56,978 nucleotides of DNA from positions 1-56,978 of the forward strand of contig JAICUF010000006.1 of assembly GCA_025935995.1 (NCBI GenBank), in the 5' to 3' direction. The position numbers were made by a program, and so were the translations under genes. The stretch is from Gemmatimonadales bacterium. GTDB taxonomy: Bacteria; Gemmatimonadota; Gemmatimonadetes; Gemmatimonadales; GWC2-71-9. The notes beneath the pieces are model-generated. The model was not told where the DNA came from, made no database searches, and worked only from the letters and a program-made list of their open reading frames with translations. Of the stretch, positions 17,553-25,994 are shown piece by piece (positions within the stretch are counted from its first letter, which is position 1; each line of letters opens with the position of its first letter).

Positions 17553-19024
17553 GCCGGCCGGCTCAGCATGCGCGCGCCGATCTCGGCGCGATCCGCGCCG
17601 GGCGGCAGCTCGCTGATGCTTCCCTGCACGGCCACCACCACGCGCGTCGAGAGCGAGACGATTTCGTCGAGATCGCCCGACGAGAAGAGCACGGCGGCCC
17701 CCCCTCTCGCGGCGGCTCGGAGCCGGGCGTGCACATCGCCCGCGGCTCCGATGTCGAGGCCACGGGTGGGGTGCTCCGCCACCAGCACCTGCGGATTCAG
17801 CTCCAGCGCCCGCGCGATGATGAGCTTCTGCTGGTTTCCGCCGCTGAGGGTGCCCGCCGCCGCGTCGCTTCCGGCTGCCCGGACGGCAAAGGTATCGATG
17901 ACCTGTGCGGCGCGTCGCCGTGCCTCCGCCCACCGGATCACCACTCCCGACCGCCAGCGCGGATCGTCTGCGAGGCCGAGCACCAGATTCTCCGTGAGCG
18001 ACATCTCGCCCACGAGGCCCTCCGTCGTCCGGTCCTCCGGAATGAGCCCGACCGGCTCCGCCACCTCGAGGTCCCCGCCTGCGACCGGCAGCAGGCCCGC
18101 CACCGCGCGGAGGAGCTCCCGCTGGCCGTTGCCCTCCACGCCGGCCACTCCGACGATCTCGCCTGCCCGCACGTTGAGAGTGGCCGCCCGCACGCCGGGG
18201 AGATCGGTGCCGGGACGAAGAATGGTGATCCCGTTTGCGCGGATGAGGACGGCGGCGGCCTCGGATCCGGCCTCCACGCCGGCCGGCGCCTGAGACTGGC
18301 GGCCCGCGTCACCCTCCCCGATCATCGCCTCCGCCAGCAGTTCCCGCGTGGCCTCGGCCGCCGCGCCGCTCCATACCACGGAGCCGCGACGGAGCACGGT
18401 GACGCGGTCCGCCGCGGCGAGCGCCTCGTCGAGCTTGTGGGTGATCAGGACGACGCTCTTGCCCCGCGCGGCGAAGGCGCGGACCATCCGCAGCAACTCG
18501 GCGGATTCAGCAGGGGCCAATACCGCCGTCGGTTCGTCCAAGAGGAGTATGCGCGCCTCCGTCGCGAGCGCCTTCACGATTTCGAGACGCTGCTCGAGCT
18601 GCACCCCGAGATCGCGGACCTGCGCGTCCGGATCGAGCGGGAGGCCAGAGTCATGCGACAGCATCGATACACGTCGCGACAGTGCTACCCCCGACGGCTC
18701 CCAGCCCGCGGCGAGCGCCACGTTCTCGGCCACGGTCATCGAGGGAATCGACGTGAAATGCTGGTGGACCAGGCCGATCCCGGCGGCGCGGGCGCGGCGC
18801 GGCGAGGGGAGATGGATTGCAACCCCGTCGCGCAGGATGGTGCCTGCGTCCGGGGCGGTCATTCCGGCGGCAATGTGCATCAGGGTGGACTTGCCCGCGC
18901 CGTTCTCACCCAGGAGGGCGTGCACCTCCTGCCGGGGAATGGAAAGATCGACTCCGGAAAGCGCAGTCACCCGGCCGAACCGCTTCACGATGCCGCGCAG
19001 CTCGAGCGCGGGTGCAGCGGTCAC
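17549..19024 (-). CDS. ABC transporter ATPase with two nucleotide-binding domains
   Basis: A 491-residue cytoplasmic protein with two fused ABC domains. Domain 1 has Walker A GENGAGKST (about residue 37) and Walker B ILLLDEPTAVL. Its signature region LGVQLEQRLEIVKAL is degenerate, as is usual in this subfamily. Domain 2 (from about residue 255) has a degenerate Walker A (GVEGNGQREL) and a good signature LSGGNQQKLIIARAL, with VLVAEHPTRGLD as Walker B. This is the sugar/nucleoside (RbsA/YufO-like) type. The start is GTG at 19024, in GTGA overlap with the Nif3 stop. Confidence 0.88.
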   Translation of the reverse strand: MTAAPALELRGIVKRFGRVTALSGVDLSIPRQEVHALLGENGAGKSTLMHIAAGMTAPDAGTILRDGVAIHLPSPRRARAAGIGLVHQHFTSIPSMTVAENVALAAGWEPSGVALSRRVSMLSHDSGLPLDPDAQVRDLGVQLEQRLEIVKALATEARILLLDEPTAVLAPAESAELLRMVRAFAARGKSVVLITHKLDEALAAADRVTVLRRGSVVWSGAAAEATRELLAEAMIGEGDAGRQSQAPAGVEAGSEAAAVLIRANGITILRPGTDLPGVRAATLNVRAGEIVGVAGVEGNGQRELLRAVAGLLPVAGGDLEVAEPVGLIPEDRTTEGLVGEMSLTENLVLGLADDPRWRSGVVIRWAEARRRAAQVIDTFAVRAAGSDAAAGTLSGGNQQKLIIARALELNPQVLVAEHPTRGLDIGAAGDVHARLRAAARGGAAVLFSSGDLDEIVSLSTRVVVAVQGSISELPPGADRAEIGARMLSRPA

Positions 19025-19836
19025 AGGCCGGTCGGATGGTCGTGGAAGGCCCAGGGTAGGTCGAAGCGCTCGGAGAGATGGGAGGCCAGCGCCTGCACAC
19101 CCAGCGTCTCGGTGGCATAGTGCCCGCCGTAGAGGAGGTTGATTCCCCACTCGACGGCATCGAAGTAGGTGTGGTGCGCACCTTCGCCCGTGATGAAGGT
19201 GTCGAGTCCCGCGTCCCGCGCGGCCCCCACCATCGATCCCGCCGCGCCGGTGATGATTCCGACCCGCGCCGCACGTTCCGGCCCACCGGGAATGAGCAGC
19301 GGCCCGGGCGCAGGCGTCCCCACCGCACGCCCCAGCTCCGCCCGCAGGGCGTCGCGATTCGCGAGCGCCGGCGGCACCGCACCGTACACACCGATCGGTA
19401 CGCCCCGCGCGTTGCCGAACCAGCCCTCGACGGTCACGCCGAGCCGTTCCGCGAGCACCGCGTTGTTGCCGACGACGGGATGCACGTCGAGGGGGATGTG
19501 CGCCGAGTAGAGGGCGACGTCGTGCTCGAGGAGCGCGCTGACGCGGCGGTACCGCCGGCCGGTGATGGCGACGTTGCCGTCCCACAGCAGGCCATGGTGC
19601 ACCAGGATGAGCGGCGGCCCGCCGTCGGCCGGCCCCGCCTCCAGCTCCTCCGCGATCACGCCGTCGATCGTTCCCTGCGACGCATCCACCGCCGCCACGA
19701 TCCCGCCGATGCGCCCGCTGTTCTCGACCTGCAGGCCGTTCTGCGCGCCGGGATCGTCGGGAATCTCCCGCACGCGGAGGAAGCCGTCGAGGTAGTCGAC
19801 GATCTCGCGGAGCGGCACGCCGTCGCCCATCGTCAT
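19021..19836 (-). CDS. Nif3-like dinuclear metal-centre protein
   Basis: A 271-residue soluble protein of the Nif3/YbgI family: PDDPGAQNGLQVE near the N-terminus, LILVHHGLLWDG (metal-binding HH), YSAHIPLDVHP, and a C-terminal GEGAHHTYFDA followed by GGHYATETLGV. These residues build the two-metal site of a hexameric toroid; the enzyme activity of the family is unsettled (a GTP cyclohydrolase-1 type 2 role has been proposed). It lies between the BMP lipoprotein and the ATPase of an importer, overlapping both by 4 nt, so it may process the imported nucleoside or a product (inference). Confidence 0.88.
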   Translation of the reverse strand: MTMGDGVPLREIVDYLDGFLRVREIPDDPGAQNGLQVENSGRIGGIVAAVDASQGTIDGVIAEELEAGPADGGPPLILVHHGLLWDGNVAITGRRYRRVSALLEHDVALYSAHIPLDVHPVVGNNAVLAERLGVTVEGWFGNARGVPIGVYGAVPPALANRDALRAELGRAVGTPAPGPLLIPGGPERAARVGIITGAAGSMVGAARDAGLDTFITGEGAHHTYFDAVEWGINLLYGGHYATETLGVQALASHLSERFDLPWAFHDHPTGL

Positions 19837-20810
19837 GGCACCGCTTCCAGCGTTCCGGCGCGGATGCTCCGCTCGGCCTCGGCCACGCGCGCGGCCAGCG
19901 CCGGCGGCACGACCGCCGCGGTCCCCGGGTTCGGCACGTACTTCACCACGTCGGTCGCGAGGCCGAACGACTCGACCCGCGAGACGAAGCGGCCCTCCTT
20001 CACTTCGCGCCCGATCAGCAGGAAGGCATGCACCAGGTCGATCACCGCCGAGCCGATCACCTGCCGCGGCGCCAGCCGCGACTGGTCGGCGTTGGCGCCG
20101 AAGATCCAGGTGCCGGGGTTTTCCTTCACCGCCTGGAAGACGCCGAGCGCCGCGGCGTCGGCGTTGTGGTGGAACATGTCCACTCCCACCCGCATGAGCG
20201 CGAGGGCCGCCTCCCGGCCGGCGGCCGGATCGTCCCAGTTGTTGAGGTAGGTGACGCGGCTGTCGACATCGGGCCGCACCGCTCGGGCCCCGTTCAGCCA
20301 GCCCTCATAGGCGCGCCGGACCGGTGGAAGCTCGACTCCGCCCACGAACCCGATCCGCCCGCTTCGGGTCAGACCGCCAGCCACCATCCCGGCCAGATAG
20401 CTCGCGTCCTCCAGCCGGAAGACGAGCGGCACCACCCGCCCCGCCGCCCGCTCGCCGGAGGTCACGACGATCACCGGCCCGGGGAACTGCCGGCTCACGC
20501 GTTCGGCAGCATCCTGGAATTCGTAGCCGTGCGCGAAAATGAGATCGTAGCCCTGCGCGGCGTAGGTTCGGAGGGCGTCCTCCTGCTCCGCCGGCGTGCG
20601 GGCCTCGACGTTGCTCACGTCGGCGCCGAGGGAATCGTGAAGGGCGCGCAGTCCGGCATAGGCGCCGGAATTCCACGCGGCATCGGTGATGGACCCCGGC
20701 GTGATGAGCGCGGCCCGGAAGGCTGCATCGTCCTGGGTCCGTCGTTGCGTGCAGCCGGCCGCAACGAAAGCGACGACAGTCAACAGACACCAACGCGACA
20801 CAATCGTCAC
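19833..20810 (-). CDS. BMP-family substrate-binding lipoprotein of ABC importer
   Basis: A 325-residue lipoprotein; the signal ends in VAAGC (Cys about residue 20). The mature part matches Bmp/PnrA-type nucleoside-binding proteins: ALITPGSITDAAWNSGAYAGL near the N-terminus, YDLIFAHGYEFQDA, GRIGFVGGVELP and VDMFHHNADAAALG. It should capture a purine nucleoside or similar ligand for the downstream ABC genes. The start is GTG. It follows the bactofilin gene by 50 nt and overlaps Nif3 by 4 nt. The upstream gap holds two TTACGAA copies 12 bp apart. Confidence 0.9.
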   Translation of the reverse strand: MTIVSRWCLLTVVAFVAAGCTQRRTQDDAAFRAALITPGSITDAAWNSGAYAGLRALHDSLGADVSNVEARTPAEQEDALRTYAAQGYDLIFAHGYEFQDAAERVSRQFPGPVIVVTSGERAAGRVVPLVFRLEDASYLAGMVAGGLTRSGRIGFVGGVELPPVRRAYEGWLNGARAVRPDVDSRVTYLNNWDDPAAGREAALALMRVGVDMFHHNADAAALGVFQAVKENPGTWIFGANADQSRLAPRQVIGSAVIDLVHAFLLIGREVKEGRFVSRVESFGLATDVVKYVPNPGTAAVVPPALAARVAEAERSIRAGTLEAVP

Positions 20811-20860
20811 ATTTCGAGCCCAGGCACGGGTGTCAGATTACGAACAGCGTTACGAATTGG

Positions 20861-21337
20861 TCACAAGGCAAGCATTTCCACAGACTTATGAGACTTATCA
20901 ACGCTCCCGGGGTAGTTGGTGGGTTCCGCGAGGGAATTGATCTCCATCTTCACTTCCCCGCTGAGGCGCCCCCCCTCCAGAACGGCGATCCTGGGTGTGT
21001 GGACGTCGCCGACTACCGCAGCGCTCGCCTGCAGTTCCACCCTTTCGGTCGCATGGATCGACCCGTGGACCTCGCCCGCGATGACGGCTTCACGCGTGTG
21101 CAGGTCCCCCTGCACGATCGCGCCCGGCGAAACGAGGATCTGGGATCCGGCATGGACGCTGCCGTTCACCCGTCCCTCCACCTTCACGACGCCTTCGGTG
21201 TGGAGGTCACCCGTGATGGTCATGTCCTTCGCCACGATCGAAAGCGCCATCCCGTCGGATCGGCGACGGTTCGCCACGGGCGGCTCGATGGGCGTGGGGA
21301 CCGGGGTGTCGCGCTGGGTATTCGAGAAGATCGCCAT
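20861..21337 (-). CDS. Bactofilin
   Basis: A 158-residue cytoskeletal protein. A proline-rich disordered N-terminus (about 28 residues) and a short hydrophilic tail flank a right-handed beta-helix built from repeats such as ITGDLHTEGVVKVEGRVNGS and VIAGEVHGSIHA. Bactofilins form nucleotide-free filaments on the inner membrane that position cell-wall enzymes and, in Myxococcus, the ParAB machinery. The start overlaps the stop of the M23 peptidase gene by one base (TAATG). The adjacency to that peptidase and to parAB is functionally telling. Confidence 0.92.
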   Translation of the reverse strand: MAIFSNTQRDTPVPTPIEPPVANRRRSDGMALSIVAKDMTITGDLHTEGVVKVEGRVNGSVHAGSQILVSPGAIVQGDLHTREAVIAGEVHGSIHATERVELQASAAVVGDVHTPRIAVLEGGRLSGEVKMEINSLAEPTNYPGSVDKSHKSVEMLAL

Positions 21338-22134
21338 TACCGTCTCTCCTTGACCAGAATGAGCGGATCGATCGAGCGCGCGCCGTGCCGGACCTCGAAA
21401 TGCAGGTGCGGCGCCGTCGAGCGCCCGGTGTTGCCGGACAGGCCGATCACATCGCCCGGCTGGACCGTGTCGCCCCGCGCGGCGATGAGCCGCGAGAGGT
21501 GGCCGTACATCGACTGGTACTGCGAAGGGTGGTCGATCAGCACGAAGTTGCCGTACTCCGGATCGGAGCCCGCCTGTTCCACCACCCCCCCTCCCGCCGC
21601 GCGTACCATCGTGCCGGTGGGGACGGCGATGTCGAGTCCCGGATGCGACTCCTCCGCCGTGCTGTCGCCGACGATGCCCCGGGTGATGAACCCGGCCTCG
21701 TCGAGCGGCCAGTAGCGGGGCGTGGTCGGGCCGGTCCGGAAGCGGGGCGGAAGGCCCGCCGGCCGCGCCATGACGGGCGGCGCGACCGGCAGCTCCGACG
21801 ACACGGCCACCGGGTCAGGGACCACGTCGGCCCCGATCATCTGCCGCACCCGATCGTAGTTGCGCTGCACCGTGTCGAGCGCGGCGGCGAGCTGCCCAAT
21901 CTTGCCGTTCTCCCCCTCGAGACGCCGGACTTCGGCTTCGAGTCTCGGCACCTGGAGGGCCGCTCGTGCGAGCGGCCCCACCATGACGAGCCCCGCCATC
22001 ACGCCCACCATCAGGAGGACGGCGAGCGCGACGAAGCTTCGGAAGGCCCAGACGGGAATGTGGTAGCTGTACGATTCGGGTGCGCCGTCGTGATGAATCA
22101 TCACGCTCACGTAGCGCCGCCGCCTGGGTGACAT
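21337..22134 (-). CDS. Membrane-anchored M23 (LytM) peptidase
   Basis: A 265-residue envelope protein: a cytoplasmic N-terminal segment, one membrane helix (about residues 33-55), a coiled coil (about 60-100), then a LytM domain with zinc-site motifs HPGLDIAVPTG, MYGHLSRL and HLHFEVRHG. The expected role is to cut peptidoglycan cross-links or to activate amidases. M23 peptidases of this topology commonly partner with bactofilins, and here the bactofilin gene is coupled directly downstream. It overlaps parB (TGATG). Confidence 0.92.
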   Translation of the reverse strand: MSPRRRRYVSVMIHHDGAPESYSYHIPVWAFRSFVALAVLLMVGVMAGLVMVGPLARAALQVPRLEAEVRRLEGENGKIGQLAAALDTVQRNYDRVRQMIGADVVPDPVAVSSELPVAPPVMARPAGLPPRFRTGPTTPRYWPLDEAGFITRGIVGDSTAEESHPGLDIAVPTGTMVRAAGGGVVEQAGSDPEYGNFVLIDHPSQYQSMYGHLSRLIAARGDTVQPGDVIGLSGNTGRSTAPHLHFEVRHGARSIDPLILVKERR

Positions 22135-23033
22135 CAGCCGGCGAACGGTTCGCCCAGGATCAGCTCGAGCAGCCGGGCGAGATCGTCGTTCGAGTAGTAG
22201 CTGATGGACACGAGGCCGCGGCCGCGACGCTTCGCGGTCACGCGCACGTCGGTGCCGAGCCGCTTGCGGAGCGCGTCTTCGACGCGCCGTGCGTCAGCAG
22301 TGGCCGCGTGCGGCTCCGGCGCCTTCCGGATCCGAAGGCCGCGGCCCGCGGGCGCGGCGCCGGCGCCGGGCGCATCGCCGCGGACACGCGCCTCGACGTC
22401 CCGTACCGACAGGTCCTGTTCCACCGCCTCCTTCGCGAGTGCGCTCGCGGCGCGCGGATCGTCGAGCGCGAGGAGCGCGCGTGCGTGTCCCTCGCTGAGC
22501 CTGCCTTCGTGCAGCAGCGCGCGTACGTCGTCCGGCAGGCGGAGGAGCCGCAGCAGATTTGCCACCGCGGGCCGGCTCCGACCCACCATGCGGGCCACTT
22601 CCGCCTGCGGCACCCTGAACTCCTCGATCAGCCGTTGGTAGCCCACCGCCTCGTCGACCGGCGAAAGATCGTGCCGCTGCAGATTCTCGATGAGGGCGAG
22701 CGTGAGGAGCGTCTGATTGTCGGCGTCCTTCACCACGGCCGGCACGGTGCGCCACCCGAGCCGCTGCACGGCGCGCCAGCGCCGCTCTCCCGCGATCAGC
22801 TCGTAGCCGCCGTCGCGCGGGCGAACCACCACCGGTTGCAACAGACCGGACGCCTCGATCGACGCCGTGAGCTCGGCGAGCGCCGGCTCGTCGAGCCGGG
22901 TGCGCGGCTGGAACGGATTCGGCCGGATGCTGCCGACTGGCAGCTCCTTGAGCGCTCCCGACACTTCGGCCTGCTCGCGGGAGACCGGACCGAGCAGTGC
23001 CTCCAGCCCGCGGCCGAGCCGCTTGTCGCTCAT
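22134..23033 (-). CDS. parB: Chromosome partitioning protein ParB
   Basis: A 299-residue parS-binding protein. It starts with RLGRGLEALLG (ParA-stimulating N-terminus) and has the CTP-binding region LIAGERRWRAV with IENLQRHDLSP, then the helix-turn-helix QAEVARMVGRSRPAVANLLRLLRL, and a C-terminal dimerisation domain ending LLELILGEPF. It loads at parS and spreads as a clamp to organise the origin region. Two perfect parS sites lie about 1 kb away at 24012-24053. The ATG at 23033 overlaps the parA stop (ATGA). Confidence 0.95.
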   Translation of the reverse strand: MSDKRLGRGLEALLGPVSREQAEVSGALKELPVGSIRPNPFQPRTRLDEPALAELTASIEASGLLQPVVVRPRDGGYELIAGERRWRAVQRLGWRTVPAVVKDADNQTLLTLALIENLQRHDLSPVDEAVGYQRLIEEFRVPQAEVARMVGRSRPAVANLLRLLRLPDDVRALLHEGRLSEGHARALLALDDPRAASALAKEAVEQDLSVRDVEARVRGDAPGAGAAPAGRGLRIRKAPEPHAATADARRVEDALRKRLGTDVRVTAKRRGRGLVSISYYSNDDLARLLELILGEPFAG

Positions 23034-23917
23034 GGCGTGATCTCGGCAGCGGGCTCCGCCTCGCTGGTCGCGTCGGCGGCGGGCGCCCCAGCGGTCGTCG
23101 CGTCGGCCGGCGGTGCATCGTCGGGCGGCGTGCCGCCTTCGATGCGCCGCATCAGCTCCTGCGCGACGAGGAGATAGCTCTTCGCGCCGATCGACTGCAC
23201 GTCGTACATGAGAATCGGCTTGCCGAAGCTGGGCGCCTCCGCCAGCCGCACATTCCTCGGAACCGCCGTCCGGAACATCTCCGAGCCGAAATGTTCGCGC
23301 ACGTCCTCCGCCACCTGACGGCAGAGATTCAGGCGTGTGTCGTACATGGTGAGCAGCACGCCGTCGATCGCGAGGCTGCGGTTGAAGTTCTGCTGCACCA
23401 GGCGCACGGTGTTGAGCAGCTGCGAGATCCCCTCGAGCGCGTAGTACTCGCACTGGATCGGAATGATGATCCCCTGCGACGCGGTGAGCACGTTCAGCGT
23501 CAGGAGCCCGAGCGACGGCGGGCAGTCCACGATGATGTAGTCGTAGTCGCCGCGGATGGAGTCGAGTGCGCGGCGGAGCGCCGTCTCCCGATCGTGCGCT
23601 TCCACCAGCTCGAGCTCGGCACCGACGAGATCCTGCGTGGCCGGCAGGGCATCCAGATGCGGCAGTGACGTCTGCGCGATCGCGTCCCGCGCCGGCATTC
23701 CGCCCATGATCACATCGTAGAGCGAGCGCTCGACGGTGGCCTTGGCGATCCCCACGCCGCTCGTCGCGTTACCCTGCGGATCCGCGTCGACGAGCAGCGT
23801 CCGCCGCTCGGCGATCGCAAGGGAAGCGGCGAGGTTGACCGCCGTGGTGGTCTTGCCGACGCCTCCCTTCTGATTGGCGACGGCGATCATGCGACCGTGG
23901 CGCTGGTCGTTAGGCAA
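23030..23917 (-). CDS. parA: Chromosome partitioning ATPase ParA (Soj)
   Basis: A 295-residue Walker-type ATPase. Deviant Walker A NQKGGVGKTTT, the A' motif DADPQGNATSGVG and Walker B YIIVDCPPSLG are intact. It binds DNA with ATP and drives ParB-parS segregation. The start is uncertain. TTG at 23917 is preferred because AGGA stands 7 nt before it and the resulting HGR-MIAVAN matches the MGR-IIAIAN start of relatives; ATG at 23890 is in frame but has no clear SD. The C-terminal 30 residues are Ala/Pro-rich and poorly conserved. A strong promoter lies at 23979-24007. Confidence 0.93.
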   Translation of the reverse strand: MPNDQRHGRMIAVANQKGGVGKTTTAVNLAASLAIAERRTLLVDADPQGNATSGVGIAKATVERSLYDVIMGGMPARDAIAQTSLPHLDALPATQDLVGAELELVEAHDRETALRRALDSIRGDYDYIIVDCPPSLGLLTLNVLTASQGIIIPIQCEYYALEGISQLLNTVRLVQQNFNRSLAIDGVLLTMYDTRLNLCRQVAEDVREHFGSEMFRTAVPRNVRLAEAPSFGKPILMYDVQSIGAKSYLLVAQELMRRIEGGTPPDDAPPADATTAGAPAADATSEAEPAAEITP

Positions 23918-23978
23918 ATGATTGTCCTGCAAAGAGTTACTGAATAACTGCAGTAATGGCGCTGGCGGGTTACTTCTC

Positions 23979-24007
23979 AATATACCGCTTGGGCGGCGCG
24001 CGTCCAA
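23979..24007 (-). promoter_or_regulatory. Promoter of the parAB operon
   Basis: Minus strand: TTGGAC (24007-24002), 17-base spacer, TATATT (23984-23979). It is one of the best consensus matches in the window and lies 4 bp from the first parS site, so ParB bound there could repress or modulate transcription (inference). The leader to parA would be about 55 nt to the TTG. Confidence 0.65.
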
Positions 24008-24011
24008 GCGG

Positions 24012-24027
24012 TGTTTCACGTGAAACA
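24012..24027. promoter_or_regulatory. parS site 1
   Basis: The sequence TGTTTCACGTGAAACA is a perfect 16-bp match to the canonical bacterial parS palindrome. It lies between mnmG and parA, just upstream of the parA promoter. ParB binds here to nucleate the partition complex. Such sites cluster near the replication origin in most bacteria. Confidence 0.95.
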
Positions 24028-24037
24028 GGGCCTGCGC

Positions 24038-24053
24038 TGTTTCACGTGAAACA
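24038..24053. promoter_or_regulatory. parS site 2
   Basis: A second perfect TGTTTCACGTGAAACA palindrome, 26 bp centre-to-centre from the first (about 2.5 helical turns), ending 4 bp before the last base of mnmG. Two sites this close could load ParB clamps together. Confidence 0.95.
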
Positions 24054-24057
24054 GGCG

Positions 24058-25905
24058 CTACCGCCGCGCCGCCTCGACGATGAGGCTGTGGAGGTCACTG
24101 GGCGAGACCCCTGGTATCCGACCGGCCTGGCCCAGCGTCGCGGGACGGTGCCTCTGGAGCTTCTCCCGCGCCTCGGTCGACAACGACACGATGTCGGAAT
24201 AAGAGAGGTCCCGAGGCAGGGGAAAGGCGTCCATCCGCGCAATCCGCGCTGCAGCCGCAGCCTCACGGGCCAGGTATCCCTCGTACTTGATCTCGATCTC
24301 TGCCCACTGTGCGTCCGCCGGTTCAACGAAGACACCTGCGGCGGCAAGGGTTCGAACGAGTCCGATGCCCTGCCGCTTGACGAGCTCTGTCGCGTTCGCG
24401 ACCGCCTCCGAGGCCGAAAAACCGGCGTCACGGAGCATTTCCCCGACGTCAGGCCCGGACACCGGCGTCGCCCGGGCTGTCGCAAGCACTGCATCCTCCC
24501 GTCTGAGCCTGCTCTCCGCCAGCCGCCGCTCCTGCGGCGTAAGAAGCCCGCGCCCGATCGCCGTGGGCAGCAATCGTCGGAGCGCGTTATCCTGTCGGAG
24601 AACCAGGCGATACTCGGAGCGCGACGTGAACAGCCGATACGGCTCGTCCACCCCTCGCGAGGTCAGATCGTCGACCAGCACGCCGATGAACGCCTGATCC
24701 CGCCCGAAAACCACCGGATCTCGGTTGGCCGCATGGGCCGCCGCATTCAATCCAGCCACGGCACCCTGTCCTGCCGCCTCCTCGTAACCGGTCGTCCCGT
24801 TGATCTGGCCGGCCATGAAGAGGCCGGGGACGGCGCGCACCTCGAGCGTGGGAGCGAGTTGTGTCGGTGGGAAATAGTCGTACTCGATCGCATACCCGGG
24901 GCGCGTCATTTGTACCGACTCGAGCCCCGGTACCCGTCTCAGGAAATCAAGCTGCACTGCCGCCGGCAGCGAAGTCGAAAGACCGTTCACGTACATCTCG
25001 GACGTGTCGAGACCCTCAGGCTCCAGGAATACCTGGTGTCGCTCGGCGGCCGGGAACTTGACGATCTTGTCCTCGATCGACGGGCAGTACCTCGGCCCGC
25101 GTCCGCTGATCATTCCTCCGTAGAGCGCGGACTCGTTGAGGTGCTGCCGGATCACCGCCTTCACTTCCGGACCCGCCCACGTCAGGTAGCATGGGAGCTG
25201 CCGCGGATGAACGGCCCGCTCGTAGGATGAGAACCAGTACCCACCCTCATCACCATTCTGCCGGGCGAGTGCGACGAGATTCACCGATTCACCGGCGATG
25301 CGAGGTGGCGTGCCCGTTTTGAAGCGTTGGATCTCAAGTCCAAGATCTGCAAGATGTTGCGATATTTCTACTGCGGGCGGCTCGCCCGCCCGACCCGCCG
25401 GCACCCCTTCCGCATGGCCGACGTGGATCCGGCCGCGGAGGAACGTGCCCGCGGTAAGCACGATGGCCCGCGCGCCAAGCCGGCTCCCGTCCAGCGTTAC
25501 CACGCCTGCGACGCTGGGACCCGTCACGATCAGCTTGGCAACGTTCCCCTGACGAATCACGAGATTTGGAAGTTGCTGAAGCAACGACTGTACCGCTTCA
25601 CGATAAAGACGCCGGTCGCACTGCGCTCTCGGCGACCACACTGCTGGCCCCTTCGATCGGTTGAGCATGCGGAACTGAATCATCGCCCGGTCAGTGGCGC
25701 GCCCCATGATTCCACCCAGCGCGTCCACTTCGCGCACGACGGTGCCCTTCGCGATGCCGCCGATCGCCGGGTTGCACGACATCTGGCCGATCGTCGCGAC
25801 ATTCTGCGTGAGCAGAAGCGTATGGCAGCCGGAGCGCGCCGCGAGTGCGGCGGCCTCCGACCCAGCGTGTCCGCCGCCTATCACGATGACGTCGAAGCGT
25901 TCCAT
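24058..25905 (-). CDS. mnmG: tRNA uridine-5-carboxymethylaminomethyl modification enzyme MnmG (GidA)
   Basis: A 615-residue FAD enzyme that, with MnmE, makes the 5-carboxymethylaminomethyl modification of wobble uridine in tRNA. FAD-binding DVIVIGGGHAGSEAA at residue 5, then GGIAKGTVVREVDALGG and SCNPAIGG; the C-terminal GidA helical domain includes IKYEGYLARE. Length is near the family's usual 620-630. It ends 4 bp from parS site 2. TAGATT stands 6 nt before the ATG, hinting at a leaderless start, but no good -35 is visible. No rsmG lies between it and parA as in many genomes. Confidence 0.95.
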   Translation of the reverse strand: MERFDVIVIGGGHAGSEAAALAARSGCHTLLLTQNVATIGQMSCNPAIGGIAKGTVVREVDALGGIMGRATDRAMIQFRMLNRSKGPAVWSPRAQCDRRLYREAVQSLLQQLPNLVIRQGNVAKLIVTGPSVAGVVTLDGSRLGARAIVLTAGTFLRGRIHVGHAEGVPAGRAGEPPAVEISQHLADLGLEIQRFKTGTPPRIAGESVNLVALARQNGDEGGYWFSSYERAVHPRQLPCYLTWAGPEVKAVIRQHLNESALYGGMISGRGPRYCPSIEDKIVKFPAAERHQVFLEPEGLDTSEMYVNGLSTSLPAAVQLDFLRRVPGLESVQMTRPGYAIEYDYFPPTQLAPTLEVRAVPGLFMAGQINGTTGYEEAAGQGAVAGLNAAAHAANRDPVVFGRDQAFIGVLVDDLTSRGVDEPYRLFTSRSEYRLVLRQDNALRRLLPTAIGRGLLTPQERRLAESRLRREDAVLATARATPVSGPDVGEMLRDAGFSASEAVANATELVKRQGIGLVRTLAAAGVFVEPADAQWAEIEIKYEGYLAREAAAAARIARMDAFPLPRDLSYSDIVSLSTEAREKLQRHRPATLGQAGRIPGVSPSDLHSLIVEAARR

Positions 25906-25994
25906 GCCTGGAATCTACTGCCGATGTCGGGGGACATCGCGGCGCAGCGGGCTCACCTGCAGGCTATCGGGCAACCCTCACCAGGTAGGGCCGC

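Noticed and set aside
20870-20910. AT-richer stretch with AGACTTAT twice and TTTCCACAG, resembling DnaA-box surroundings.
   Set aside because: It lies inside the bactofilin coding end and has no exact DnaA box (TTATNCACA). No oriC is claimed.
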